Assembly (NCBI GenBank): GCA_014879845.1
Contig: JACSRI010000173.1
Location: 1-32,569, forward strand
DNA from: Opitutaceae bacterium
Lineage (GTDB): Bacteria > Verrucomicrobiota > Verrucomicrobiia > Opitutales > Opitutaceae
Length of the DNA: 32,569 bases
Direction of reading: 5' to 3'
The notes under the pieces are model-generated. The model was not told the DNA's origin. It saw nothing but the letters and a program-made list of their open reading frames with translations, and made no database searches. How positions within the stretch are numbered: position 1 is the first letter of the stretch; each line of letters starts with the position of its first letter. Positions 6,884-14,774 of this stretch are shown piece after piece. The translations under genes and the position numbers were made by a program.

Positions 6884-9475
6884 TTAGGCGCGGGCGCCGA
6901 CCGGCCCGGATCGGTCGGCGGCCGAGACCCCGCCGTCGCGGGCGAGTGCGGTCTGCAGGTCGCCTTGGAGAAACGGCTTGGGCAGGATGTAGTCCACGCC
7001 GAGGGCGCGGAGCGTCGCGATATCCTCCTCGGCGACACGACCGCTCATCATCACGACGCGCCCGGCGTAGCCCAGGCGGCGCACGCGGCGCACGAGGTCC
7101 ACCCCGCTCAGGCGTGGCATGTTCACGTCGAGCAGCAGCACGTCGAAGGCGCGTGAGTTGCGCTCGAGCAGTTCCCACGCGGCCATGCCGTCGGGTGCGT
7201 GCGTCGCGCTGAAGTCCATCTGGGAAAGCAGACGCAGGGTGGTGCGCGCGACCATCGGCTCGTCTTCGGCGAGCAGGATGCGGCCGCACTCCCGGCGTCG
7301 CGGCACGGCCGGATCCGGCCCGGGGGCGTCGGCGCGTGCGGGACCGGCGTCCGCCGCGGTCTCGGGCGCATGCGGCAGCAGGATGTGGAAGCGCGATCCC
7401 TCGCCAGGGCGGGAGTCGACCTGCACGTCGCCGCCGGCCTCGGTCACGGTGTGCCAGACGGTGGCCAGGCCGAGGCCCGTGCCCTTGCCCGTCTCCTTGG
7501 TGGTGAAGAATGGCTCGAAGATGCGGTCGATCACCTCGGGCGCGATGCCCTCGCCGTTGTCCTCGACGGTGATCCGTACCCAGCCATCGACGACACGACC
7601 AGGGCCGGGCCTGCGCGGCTGGTGGGCCGGCGGCGGCAGTGCGCCCGCGGTGACGCTCAGGCGCGGCGTCCAGTCCGGATCGTGCGGGCGGGCGAGGCGC
7701 GCGAGCAGCGTGTCGCGCGCGTTGATGACGAGGTTGAAGAGGACCTGGTTGAGGTCGACGGGGTTGATGGCGGGCTTGGGCAGGTCGGCGGGCACGGCGG
7801 CGTGCCACTGCACGCGCCGGTCGACGGTGGGCTTGAGCATGTCGAAGCAGCTCTGCACCGCGTCGGCGAGGCGCACGGCCGCAGGGTGTTCCTCGGTGCG
7901 GCGGCCGAAGGTGAGCAACCGACGCGTGAGGTCAGCGGCACGGCGCGCGGCCTGGTCGACGAGGGCGAGGTCGCCCTGGAGCGGGGCGTCGTCGCGCCGT
8001 TCCGTGCGCAGGAGGTTGGTCGTGCCGATGATCGGCGTGAGCAGGTTGTTGAACTCGTGGGCGATCCCGCCGACCAGTTCCCCGAGTGCGCGGAGGCGTC
8101 GCGAGTGCGAGAGTTCCTCGTCGGCGAGGCGTCGGTGGGTGATGTCGGCCAGCAACACGCACACGCGGTGGCCTGACGCGCCGGCGTGTCCGAGCGACAC
8201 GACGGTGGTCTCGAGCAGCTGGCGGCTCCCGGGCAAGCGCGACTCCCAGGTCTCGGGGGTCTCGCGGGTCTTGCCGCGGGCGAGTGCCTCGTGCATGAGC
8301 GCCGCGAGATCAGGAGCGAGCTGCAGTTGGTCGAGACCGGTGCCCGGCCCGGTCGCGGGTGGGAGACGCAACAGGCGGGCAGCCTCGGGATTGATCGACA
8401 CGAGCAGGGGCGCCTGCCCGGGCGCGAGGGCGAAGATCAGCGTGGCCAGCGGATGGCGCTCGTGCAGCGCGGCGAGGAGGGATCGCTGCTCGGCCAGCTG
8501 GTCGGACTGGCCATGGATGCGGCGCAGGAGCGACCGCTGGCGCAGCAGCCCCCACATCGCGGTCATGAGCGCCAGCAGCAGCGCGGCGGACACGTAGGCC
8601 AGCACTTCCGTCCGCGTGTAGTGCCGACCCACGTGGCGGCCGAACCACCGCTGGAAGATCGCGTCGAATTCGCCGGTCGTGCGGATGATGGCGAGCCCCT
8701 CGTTGAGATGACCGAGCAGCGCGACGTCCTCCCTGCGCACGGCGAAACAGTAGCGCACGTCGTAGTCGTGCCCGGGTATCGGTGCATCGAGTACGCGCAG
8801 GTTGCGCAGGCCAAAGCGCTCGATCATCGACACGGCCGTGAGGCGCGAGAGCACGGCCGCGTCGTAAGTGCCGGCCGAAACCTTGCGGAGAAACTCCTCG
8901 GTCGTCGGGTCCTCGGCGGCGGTCGCGGTCGGGTGGTTTTCTCGCAGGTAACGTGCGCCGACGGTGCCGGGCTGGCCGATCGCCACGACTTTGCCCGCAA
9001 GGTCGGCCGGGGTCCTGATCCGCGGCTCGTCGCGGCGCACCACGATGATGGTCTCGAAGGTCACGATCGGCACGGAAAACGCCGCCCACTCGCGACGCGC
9101 CGGTGTCTCGCTCCAGAATTGGATGACCTCGACCTTGCCGCCGCGCAGCGCGTCGCCCAGGGCGGCGTTGCCCAGCGTGACACGCTCGATGCGCAGCGCC
9201 TTGGCCCGGGCCACCGCGTCGGTGATGTCGACAGCGAAACCCTTCAGCTGGCCGTCGTCGTCGCGGTAGGAATATGGGTAAAACACCTCCGAGGCGGCGA
9301 TGACGATCGGCTCGTCCATCTCCGGCGCCTCGGCTGAGACTTCCGCGGCCGCTCCCCAGGCCCAGGTGAAGACGGCGAGCACGCCGACAGCCCGTCGCCA
9401 CCCGGATCGCGACGGCGTGCTGGCGATGAAGGGCGTGACACGCGGCACACGATTCGCATCGGATGCGTTTACCAT
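6884..9475 (-). CDS. Hybrid sensor histidine kinase with periplasmic amino-acid-binding-type (SBP_bac_3) sensor, PAS and receiver
   Basis: An 863-residue membrane sensor. Domains in order: signal sequence (about 22-45), extracellular SBP_bac_3 solute-binding domain (about 55-282), transmembrane helix (about 290-311), PAS-like region (about 335-447), dimerisation domain with phospho-histidine H473 in IAHEFNNLL, ATP-binding domain (N-box NLVINARD 581-588, G1 DNGEG 639-643, G2 GKGTGLGL 663-670), and a receiver (about 732-848) with D738 in the acidic cluster, phosphoacceptor D783 and K833. All key residues are present, so ligand-dependent phosphorelay is likely. ATG 9475 is chosen because it gives the signal sequence; the frame is open upstream. 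It lies downstream of a paralogous sensor without kinase and upstream of the acetylesterase. A separate receiver at 5084-5683 could be a further partner. The ligand is unknown. Confidence 0.9.
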   Translation of the reverse strand: MVNASDANRVPRVTPFIASTPSRSGWRRAVGVLAVFTWAWGAAAEVSAEAPEMDEPIVIAASEVFYPYSYRDDDGQLKGFAVDITDAVARAKALRIERVTLGNAALGDALRGGKVEVIQFWSETPARREWAAFSVPIVTFETIIVVRRDEPRIRTPADLAGKVVAIGQPGTVGARYLRENHPTATAAEDPTTEEFLRKVSAGTYDAAVLSRLTAVSMIERFGLRNLRVLDAPIPGHDYDVRYCFAVRREDVALLGHLNEGLAIIRTTGEFDAIFQRWFGRHVGRHYTRTEVLAYVSAALLLALMTAMWGLLRQRSLLRRIHGQSDQLAEQRSLLAALHERHPLATLIFALAPGQAPLLVSINPEAARLLRLPPATGPGTGLDQLQLAPDLAALMHEALARGKTRETPETWESRLPGSRQLLETTVVSLGHAGASGHRVCVLLADITHRRLADEELSHSRRLRALGELVGGIAHEFNNLLTPIIGTTNLLRTERRDDAPLQGDLALVDQAARRAADLTRRLLTFGRRTEEHPAAVRLADAVQSCFDMLKPTVDRRVQWHAAVPADLPKPAINPVDLNQVLFNLVINARDTLLARLARPHDPDWTPRLSVTAGALPPPAHQPRRPGPGRVVDGWVRITVEDNGEGIAPEVIDRIFEPFFTTKETGKGTGLGLATVWHTVTEAGGDVQVDSRPGEGSRFHILLPHAPETAADAGPARADAPGPDPAVPRRRECGRILLAEDEPMVARTTLRLLSQMDFSATHAPDGMAAWELLERNSRAFDVLLLDVNMPRLSGVDLVRRVRRLGYAGRVVMMSGRVAEEDIATLRALGVDYILPKPFLQGDLQTALARDGGVSAADRSGPVGARA

Positions 9476-9647
9476 CGTTTCAATCAGGGACGGGCGAATC
9501 GGGTGACGACCGCATCCCGCGCTCGGGTGGACGCCGTAGTCGGTCGGGCGCGCCCCGTGGAGGAGAGCCTCGCGGTCCAGCCCCGGGGCAGGCGCCGCCT
9601 TCCGGGTCCGCCCGACTGATGAGCGTGAGCTGCGCCGGGGCCCCGGC

Positions 9648-11006
9648 TCAAAAGGGAGTGGGGCGGCGCGGGTTCTCGACCGACACGACACAAAGTCGGC
9701 GCCGATGCTCGCCGGTGCTCAGCGGACGCAGGGTGGTCTCGAGTGTGCGGCGCGAATCGAGCAGCGACTGCGTCAACACGACGGTGCTGTCGTCGTCTGG
9801 CCAGCGCGCCTCGATCTCGGCCAGGCAAGCCTGGATCTCCGACCGCAGGCCGAGCCCCGCCAGTGTGCACCCCGCGGACACCGCGGAGTCGATTCCGTAA
9901 AGCGAGGCGGCGGCGCGGTTGGCTGAGACGAGGCGTGCGGGTGCACCCGGGGCGTCCGCCTCCAGCACCAGCACGGCGGCGGGGTGCGTGTCGAAGAGCA
10001 TGGCCTGGAGGGTGCGTTCAGCGCTGAGTTCGCGAGCCTGCTCCACGAGCCGGCCCGACAGCCGCCGCTGGCGCAGGACGGGGATGAGGAGGATGACCAG
10101 GCCGAGGGCCAGGGCCGCCGCCACATAGGCGACCACCTGCTCGCGAGTGAAGCGCCGGGGCTCGTGCCGCCCGAACCATGCGTCGTAGATCCGGGCGTAG
10201 CTGCCGTCGCGGTGGATCAGCGTAATGCCTTCGTTGAGACGAGCGAGCAGGCGGTCGTCGCCACGCCGCACCATGAACCCGTAGCGCACGTCGTAACCCT
10301 CGATGCCCTCGTCAAGGATGCGGAGGTTCTTCAGCCCGAGGCGATCGATCCGCGCGGCGGCAGTAAGGCGGGAGAGCACGGCGGCATCGGCCAGGCCGGA
10401 TGAGACCTGCATGAGGATCTCCTCCGGATGCGTGGCGAACACCTCGGTGGCGCCCTTCACGTGGTCGCGCACGTAGGTCGAGGCGACCGTGCCGCGCGAG
10501 CCCGTGGCGATGACGCGTCCCTCGAGGTCGGCCGCGGTCCGGATGCGCTGTTCGTCCGCGCGCACCACGACCACGGTCTGCAACGTGAGCAGCGGGGTGG
10601 AGAGGGACATCTCCTTTTGGCGCTCGGGCGTCTCTGCCCAGAAGAGGATCAGGTCGATGCGGCCGGCCATGAGCATGGTGCCGGCGTTGTTGTTGTTGAT
10701 CGGCAGGCGGCTGGCTTTGATGCCCATCTCGCGCGCCACCGCGTCGAAGATGTCGACGGCAAAACCCTGCAGACGTCCGCCCTCCTCGTAGGCGTACGGA
10801 TACATGTTGGTGGCGGCGCCGACGATCACGGCGGCGTTGGATGGTCGGCCCTCGATGGATATGCCGCCGGCTTCGTCCTGCGCGTGGGCCGGCGCACACA
10901 GCCAGCCGACGACGAGGAGCGACACCGCCGTGGCCCGGACGCTCCGCGTCACGATTCGACATCCAGCCGGGAATGGGGTGGTTGCGCACCAGCGGGCGGC
11001 TTGCAT
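9648..11006 (-). CDS. SBP_bac_3/PAS sensor protein lacking the histidine kinase part
   Basis: A 452-residue paralogue of the sensory half of the downstream hybrid kinase. Signal sequence at about residues 19-42 (basic VTRSVR, hydrophobic core, cleavage after AHA), then the SBP_bac_3 domain (about 60-285, with a MYPYAYEEGGRLQGFAVDI segment matching the paralogue), a transmembrane helix (about 300-320) and a PAS-like region. It stops with VSVENPRRPTPF exactly where the paralogue enters its dimerisation domain (LLADITHRR...). The following 172 bp hold no recognisable kinase sequence. It may be a natural sensor-only partner or a truncated hybrid kinase. The start is ATG 11006; GTG 10952, which begins right at the signal peptide, is a good alternative. 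It diverges from the methyltransferase-like gene across 87 bp. Confidence 0.82.
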   Translation of the reverse strand: MQAARWCATTPFPAGCRIVTRSVRATAVSLLVVGWLCAPAHAQDEAGGISIEGRPSNAAVIVGAATNMYPYAYEEGGRLQGFAVDIFDAVAREMGIKASRLPINNNNAGTMLMAGRIDLILFWAETPERQKEMSLSTPLLTLQTVVVVRADEQRIRTAADLEGRVIATGSRGTVASTYVRDHVKGATEVFATHPEEILMQVSSGLADAAVLSRLTAAARIDRLGLKNLRILDEGIEGYDVRYGFMVRRGDDRLLARLNEGITLIHRDGSYARIYDAWFGRHEPRRFTREQVVAYVAAALALGLVILLIPVLRQRRLSGRLVEQARELSAERTLQAMLFDTHPAAVLVLEADAPGAPARLVSANRAAASLYGIDSAVSAGCTLAGLGLRSEIQACLAEIEARWPDDDSTVVLTQSLLDSRRTLETTLRPLSTGEHRRRLCVVSVENPRRPTPF

Positions 11007-11093
11007 ACCGGGAATGAGGCTATCGTGCCGGGTGACTGGTTCAATGTCCGAACGCGTGCGCGTTTCGGACGCGACGTCGTGGACGGCGTGTCC

Positions 11094-11918
11094 ATGGTCG
11101 GGCGCATGATTCGCGAATGGATCCGCACCCTCCGGGCCCAGTGTCCGCCGTGGGCGCGTCAGCTCGATCTCGTCTATGAGCATGCCGCCATCGCGGCGCG
11201 CCATCGGCGCATGCGCACAGCCTGGCAGCCGCACCTCGCGCGCAGCCGCGAGATCGTGCTCGAAGGAGCGGGGCGTTGCACGAGCTTCGGCCGGGCGCTG
11301 GTCATCGGTGCGGGCGACTGCCTCGACGTGCCGGTCGACGACCTGGCGGCTCGTTTTGGCGAGGTGGTCCTGGCTGACATCGTCGTGAGTCCGGTCGCGC
11401 GGGCGCTCGCCCGCCGCCATCCCGGCCGGGTCCGCTGTGTGTCGTGGGATGCCACCGGGGCCCTGGAAAAGCTCGCGGCCGTGCGCGCCACGGTCGTGTC
11501 GGCCGGAGCGCGCCGCATCTTCGAGGAGGCCGATCCCGGTCCGCCACCGGGCGGAGAACCCGACCTGGTCGTCTCGGCCAACTGCCTCTCGCAGCTCGGC
11601 CTCGTGCCCGGCCACGCCCTGCCGGCCGCGCGTGTCGATGACGCCCTGCCGGATCGCTGCGGCACGACGGCGGCGAAGCAGCATCTCGCCTGGCTCGGGC
11701 AACGTGTCGGGGCCGTGCGTGTCCTTCTCGCCGACACGGCCCGCCTCGACCTCGGACCCGACGGCCGCGAGATCAAGCGCGAGAACCTGCTCGCGCGACT
11801 TCCGCTGCGCCGCCCCGACCACGCGTGGCGCTGGAACCTGGCTCCGATTCCCGAATACAGTCCCGACATCGCGCGCATCCACGAGGTGGGGGCGTGGATC
11901 GACGTTCCGGCCGCTTGA
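11094..11918 (+). CDS. Rossmann-fold, SAM-methyltransferase-like protein of unknown function
   Basis: A 274-residue cytosolic protein that I do not recognise as a named family. Residues around 60-105 read RALVIGAGDCLDVPVDDLAA followed by GEVVLADIVVSPVARALARR. This resembles motif I (VIGAG-x-C) and the acidic end of strand 2 (LADIV) of class I methyltransferases. Near the C-terminus are WRWNLAPIPEY and HEVGAWIDV segments. No catalytic residues can be named. ATG 11094 is used; ATG 11106 (residue 5) is also possible, and upstream codons in the frame overlap the divergent sensor gene. No Shine-Dalgarno is clear. It stands alone between minus-strand genes. A methyltransferase role is inferred from the nucleotide-binding fold only. 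Confidence 0.7.
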   Translation: MVGRMIREWIRTLRAQCPPWARQLDLVYEHAAIAARHRRMRTAWQPHLARSREIVLEGAGRCTSFGRALVIGAGDCLDVPVDDLAARFGEVVLADIVVSPVARALARRHPGRVRCVSWDATGALEKLAAVRATVVSAGARRIFEEADPGPPPGGEPDLVVSANCLSQLGLVPGHALPAARVDDALPDRCGTTAAKQHLAWLGQRVGAVRVLLADTARLDLGPDGREIKRENLLARLPLRRPDHAWRWNLAPIPEYSPDIARIHEVGAWIDVPAA

Positions 11919-11995
11919 GTCGGGTCTGCTTCCGTGGGTCGAGCGTCCCTGCCTGACACTCTTGCCGACCCGTCCCTCGAGGGCCGTGCAGGCGC

Positions 11996-12715
11996 CTACT
12001 CCAACGGCACGAGCAGCGTCTGGTCGCCTAGCGCGAGTGTGTAGGCGGTCTTCGTCACGCCTGCGATCGTCACCACGTAGTCACGCTCGAGCTTGACCGT
12101 GATCGTCTGGCCGGCCCGCAGGCGCTGGCCGTCGAGCAGCAGATGATACTCCGAGCCGATGAGCGCCGTGCCCATGGGACGCAGCCGGCTGCGCGCCGCG
12201 GCCAGGACCTCGGCCGGCGTGCGCGGCGTGGGCGCAGGCGGCGCGGCCTGGGGCATCACCGCGACCGCGGCGATGTCGAGCTGGCGCACGAGCGCGGCCT
12301 TGCGGGCGGGCACCTCCTCGGCGAGGAGCTTGTCCCAGCGGATCTTTACGGCGTCTAGCTCGCCGAGGATCAACTCGGACTCCTCGCGCGTGAGCTGCGT
12401 GCAGCCGAGGATGGCGCGGCGGCTTTGGGAGAGCTGACCGCGCGTGAGCGCGAGGGTTTCGAGAAACGCCAGCTGCTCGCGGGCCTTGTCCGCCGAGAGG
12501 CGCGTCACATCCCTCTCCAGGGCGGTGAAGGCCGCGGCTTGTTTGCCGGCGGCGGCGAGCACGTCGGCGACGAACTCCTCATACGCGGCGCGCGCCGTGG
12601 CGCTGCCGAGCCGGCTGGCGAGCGGAGCGGGGGAGGTCGCGGGTGACGTGTCGGCCGCGATGGCGGCGAGACACGACGCGGCGAGTGTGAGAAGCAGGAG
12701 TGCGATGCGGTTCAT
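11996..12715 (-). CDS. Small secreted protein with helical middle region, unknown function
   Basis: A 239-residue exported protein with a signal peptide at residues 1-20 (MNRIALLLLTLAASCLAAIA). A central helical region (about 40-150) is rich in Ala, Leu, Glu and Lys. A C-terminal part (about 170-239) has alternating hydrophobic residues (AGQTITVKLERDYVVTIAGV) that suggests beta strands. It resembles no family I can name. The ATG lies 18 bp after the stop of the GH2 gene on the same strand, so the two are probably one operon, and this protein may act in the same periplasmic or extracellular process. No catalytic motif is visible. Confidence 0.75.
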   Translation of the reverse strand: MNRIALLLLTLAASCLAAIAADTSPATSPAPLASRLGSATARAAYEEFVADVLAAAGKQAAAFTALERDVTRLSADKAREQLAFLETLALTRGQLSQSRRAILGCTQLTREESELILGELDAVKIRWDKLLAEEVPARKAALVRQLDIAAVAVMPQAAPPAPTPRTPAEVLAAARSRLRPMGTALIGSEYHLLLDGQRLRAGQTITVKLERDYVVTIAGVTKTAYTLALGDQTLLVPLE

Positions 12716-12733
12716 GGGCGTGCGGCAGGAGGA

Positions 12734-14581
12734 TCAGTTCTTCGGCGGCGCCTCCGCGGCGGCTTTCTCCTCGTAGAACGCGCGCAGCACGAAGAACGCC
12801 TTCTTGCGCGAGCCATTCTCGCCGATCAGTCCCTTGCGGTTCCAACCGTCCTGGATGTGCGGCAGCGGGCGGCGCGGCGAGCGGAAGTCGCAGAGGATCC
12901 ACGGTGTGAGGCCACGCAGCTGCGGGATGCGCTCCAGCATGGGCAGCGTCTTGCGGTAGAGGTCCTCCTGATACTCTTCGGTGAAGCGCGCGAGCCGGTC
13001 GCCGTGGCGGCCCTGCAGCGCGTCGGCCCCGAATTCGCTGATAAGGACGGGCTTGTTGTAGTTGACGACCCACTTCACCTTGGCGCAGTCGTCGGGCAGG
13101 CCGGTGTACCAGCCGATGTACTGGTTGAAGCTGACGATGTCGGTGAACTCGGCCAGCGGGTCCTCGACGACCTTGGTGTTGATGTCGGCCGGGTCGGCGT
13201 GCACCTCCATCGCCGCCGAGATCAGGCGCGTGGGGTCGGCGGCGCGCGTCTGCTCGCACAGGCGACGCAGGAAGTCCGTGCGCGCCGCGGAGACCGGCGT
13301 CTCGTTGGCCATGGACCAGATGATCACGCTGGCGCGGTTTTTGTCGCGGGCGATGAGCTCGCGCAGCTGCGCGCTGGCGTTGGCGAAGGTGGCGGGGTTG
13401 TCCCAGTGGATCGTCCAGTAGACGGGGACCTCCTCCCAGAGGAGCAGGCCCATTTCGTCGGCCACGCGCGCGACGTGCTCGTTGTGCGGGTAGTGGGCCA
13501 GGCGCACGAAATTGCAGCCGAGCTCGCGCGCCCAGCCGAGGAGCAGGCGCGCCTCGCCCGGCGTGGTGGCGCGGCCGCCGCGCAGCGGGTTCTCCTCGTG
13601 CAGGCAGATGCCGCGCAGGAAGACCGGCTGGCCGTTGAGCAGGATGTCGTGGCCGCGCGTCTCGATCGTGCGGAAGCCGATGCGCTCGGCCAGGCGGTCG
13701 CCCGCGGCGGAGACGGTGACCTCGTAGAGCCGGGGATGCTCCGGCGACCAGAGTTCGAGTCCGGGGATGTGCAGGTCAAAGGTGGCCACGCCCTGCGCGT
13801 CGACCGCCGCCTCGGCACTGAAGGTCAGCTCCGCGATTTCGAGCCGCGCCGTCGCGCCGGCGGCCGGGGCATCGAGCCGCACGCTCGCGGTCACGCGGTC
13901 GGTCGTGCCGCGCTGCAGCGTGAAGGTCGCGTCGTGGATGTAGCGGGCCGGCGTCTCGAGCAGCGCGATGTCGCGCGTGAGACCGCCGTAGTTCCACCAG
14001 TCGGTGTTGACCGTGGGCACGCCCTCGGGGTGGCGCTGGTTGTTGACGCGGATGACCAGGCTGTTGCCGGTCGGGCGGAGCTGGCCGGTCACCTCGAACT
14101 GGAATGGCGTGAAGCCGCCCACGTGCGCGCCGAGCTTTTTCCCGTTGAGGTAGACGTGTGCCTCGTAGTTGGCGCCGCCGAAGTGGAGGAAGTGCCGCGC
14201 GCCGGGTGCCGCGGGCGGCGCGTCGAAGAGCCGCCGATACCACACCGTGCCCTCGTAGTAGAAGAGCCGGTCGTCCTGCGAATTCCAGTCGCCCGGCACG
14301 GCGAGGGACGGGCTGGTGTCGAAATCGTATTCGATCAGCTCGCTCGGCGTGGCGGGATCGCGGTCGAGGAAGTAGCCTCCGCTCGGCCGCTCCGCCGCGT
14401 CATAGGGCTGCAGGCGGTAGTTGAAGTAGCCGTTGTCGTAGGGATCGACGATCACGTGCCAGCGGCCATTGAGCGAGAGCACGGCACGCGCATCGGCGTG
14501 GGTCATGGCGGTCCCGGGCAGCGATGCGGCGTGGACGACGGGAGCGAGGAGCGACGCAAGAAGAAGGGCGTGAAGTCTCAT
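12734..14581 (-). CDS. Secreted glycoside hydrolase family 2 enzyme, probable beta-glucuronidase
   Basis: A 615-residue retaining glycosidase of family GH2. Signal peptide 1-19 supports ATG 14581 over the longer open frame. Domains: sugar-binding jelly-roll (about 30-210, ending in the family-typical WWNYGGLTRDI), immunoglobulin-like domain (about 212-305) and TIM barrel (about 308-610). The acid/base is E427 in WSMANETP and the nucleophile is E516 in ISEFGAD. N581-R582-K583-G584 reproduces the N-x-K-G signature that binds the uronate carboxylate in beta-glucuronidases, followed by the RKKAFFVL segment seen in GUS proteins. This favours beta-glucuronidase over beta-galactosidase. It is the first gene of an operon with the small secreted protein and diverges from the adenylate kinase gene across 193 bp. 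With the acetylesterase nearby, it suggests breakdown of plant or algal polysaccharides containing uronic acids. Confidence 0.88.
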   Translation of the reverse strand: MRLHALLLASLLAPVVHAASLPGTAMTHADARAVLSLNGRWHVIVDPYDNGYFNYRLQPYDAAERPSGGYFLDRDPATPSELIEYDFDTSPSLAVPGDWNSQDDRLFYYEGTVWYRRLFDAPPAAPGARHFLHFGGANYEAHVYLNGKKLGAHVGGFTPFQFEVTGQLRPTGNSLVIRVNNQRHPEGVPTVNTDWWNYGGLTRDIALLETPARYIHDATFTLQRGTTDRVTASVRLDAPAAGATARLEIAELTFSAEAAVDAQGVATFDLHIPGLELWSPEHPRLYEVTVSAAGDRLAERIGFRTIETRGHDILLNGQPVFLRGICLHEENPLRGGRATTPGEARLLLGWARELGCNFVRLAHYPHNEHVARVADEMGLLLWEEVPVYWTIHWDNPATFANASAQLRELIARDKNRASVIIWSMANETPVSAARTDFLRRLCEQTRAADPTRLISAAMEVHADPADINTKVVEDPLAEFTDIVSFNQYIGWYTGLPDDCAKVKWVVNYNKPVLISEFGADALQGRHGDRLARFTEEYQEDLYRKTLPMLERIPQLRGLTPWILCDFRSPRRPLPHIQDGWNRKGLIGENGSRKKAFFVLRAFYEEKAAAEAPPKN

Positions 14582-14774
14582 GAAGATCCGGGGTGCATGG
14601 CTGGAGGCGAATCGCAGCGCAGGCGGCATGCTTCCGCAAGCGGGGTCGCGGTGCGAGCCTGGAGCATGCCTGCTGCCGCGGTGCCGCAGCGGTGCTCCAG
14701 TGTTGGTCCGGGTTCCGCGTTGTGCCGGGCCGCGCCGTGGGATTGTCTCCGCGGCAGCCCCCCGCCTAGACCCC

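Noticed and set aside
9476-9647. Possible kinase remnant or frameshift after the sensor-only gene
   Set aside because: None of the three minus-strand frames shows HEFNN, N-box or G-box sequences, so a simple frameshift of a hybrid kinase is not supported.
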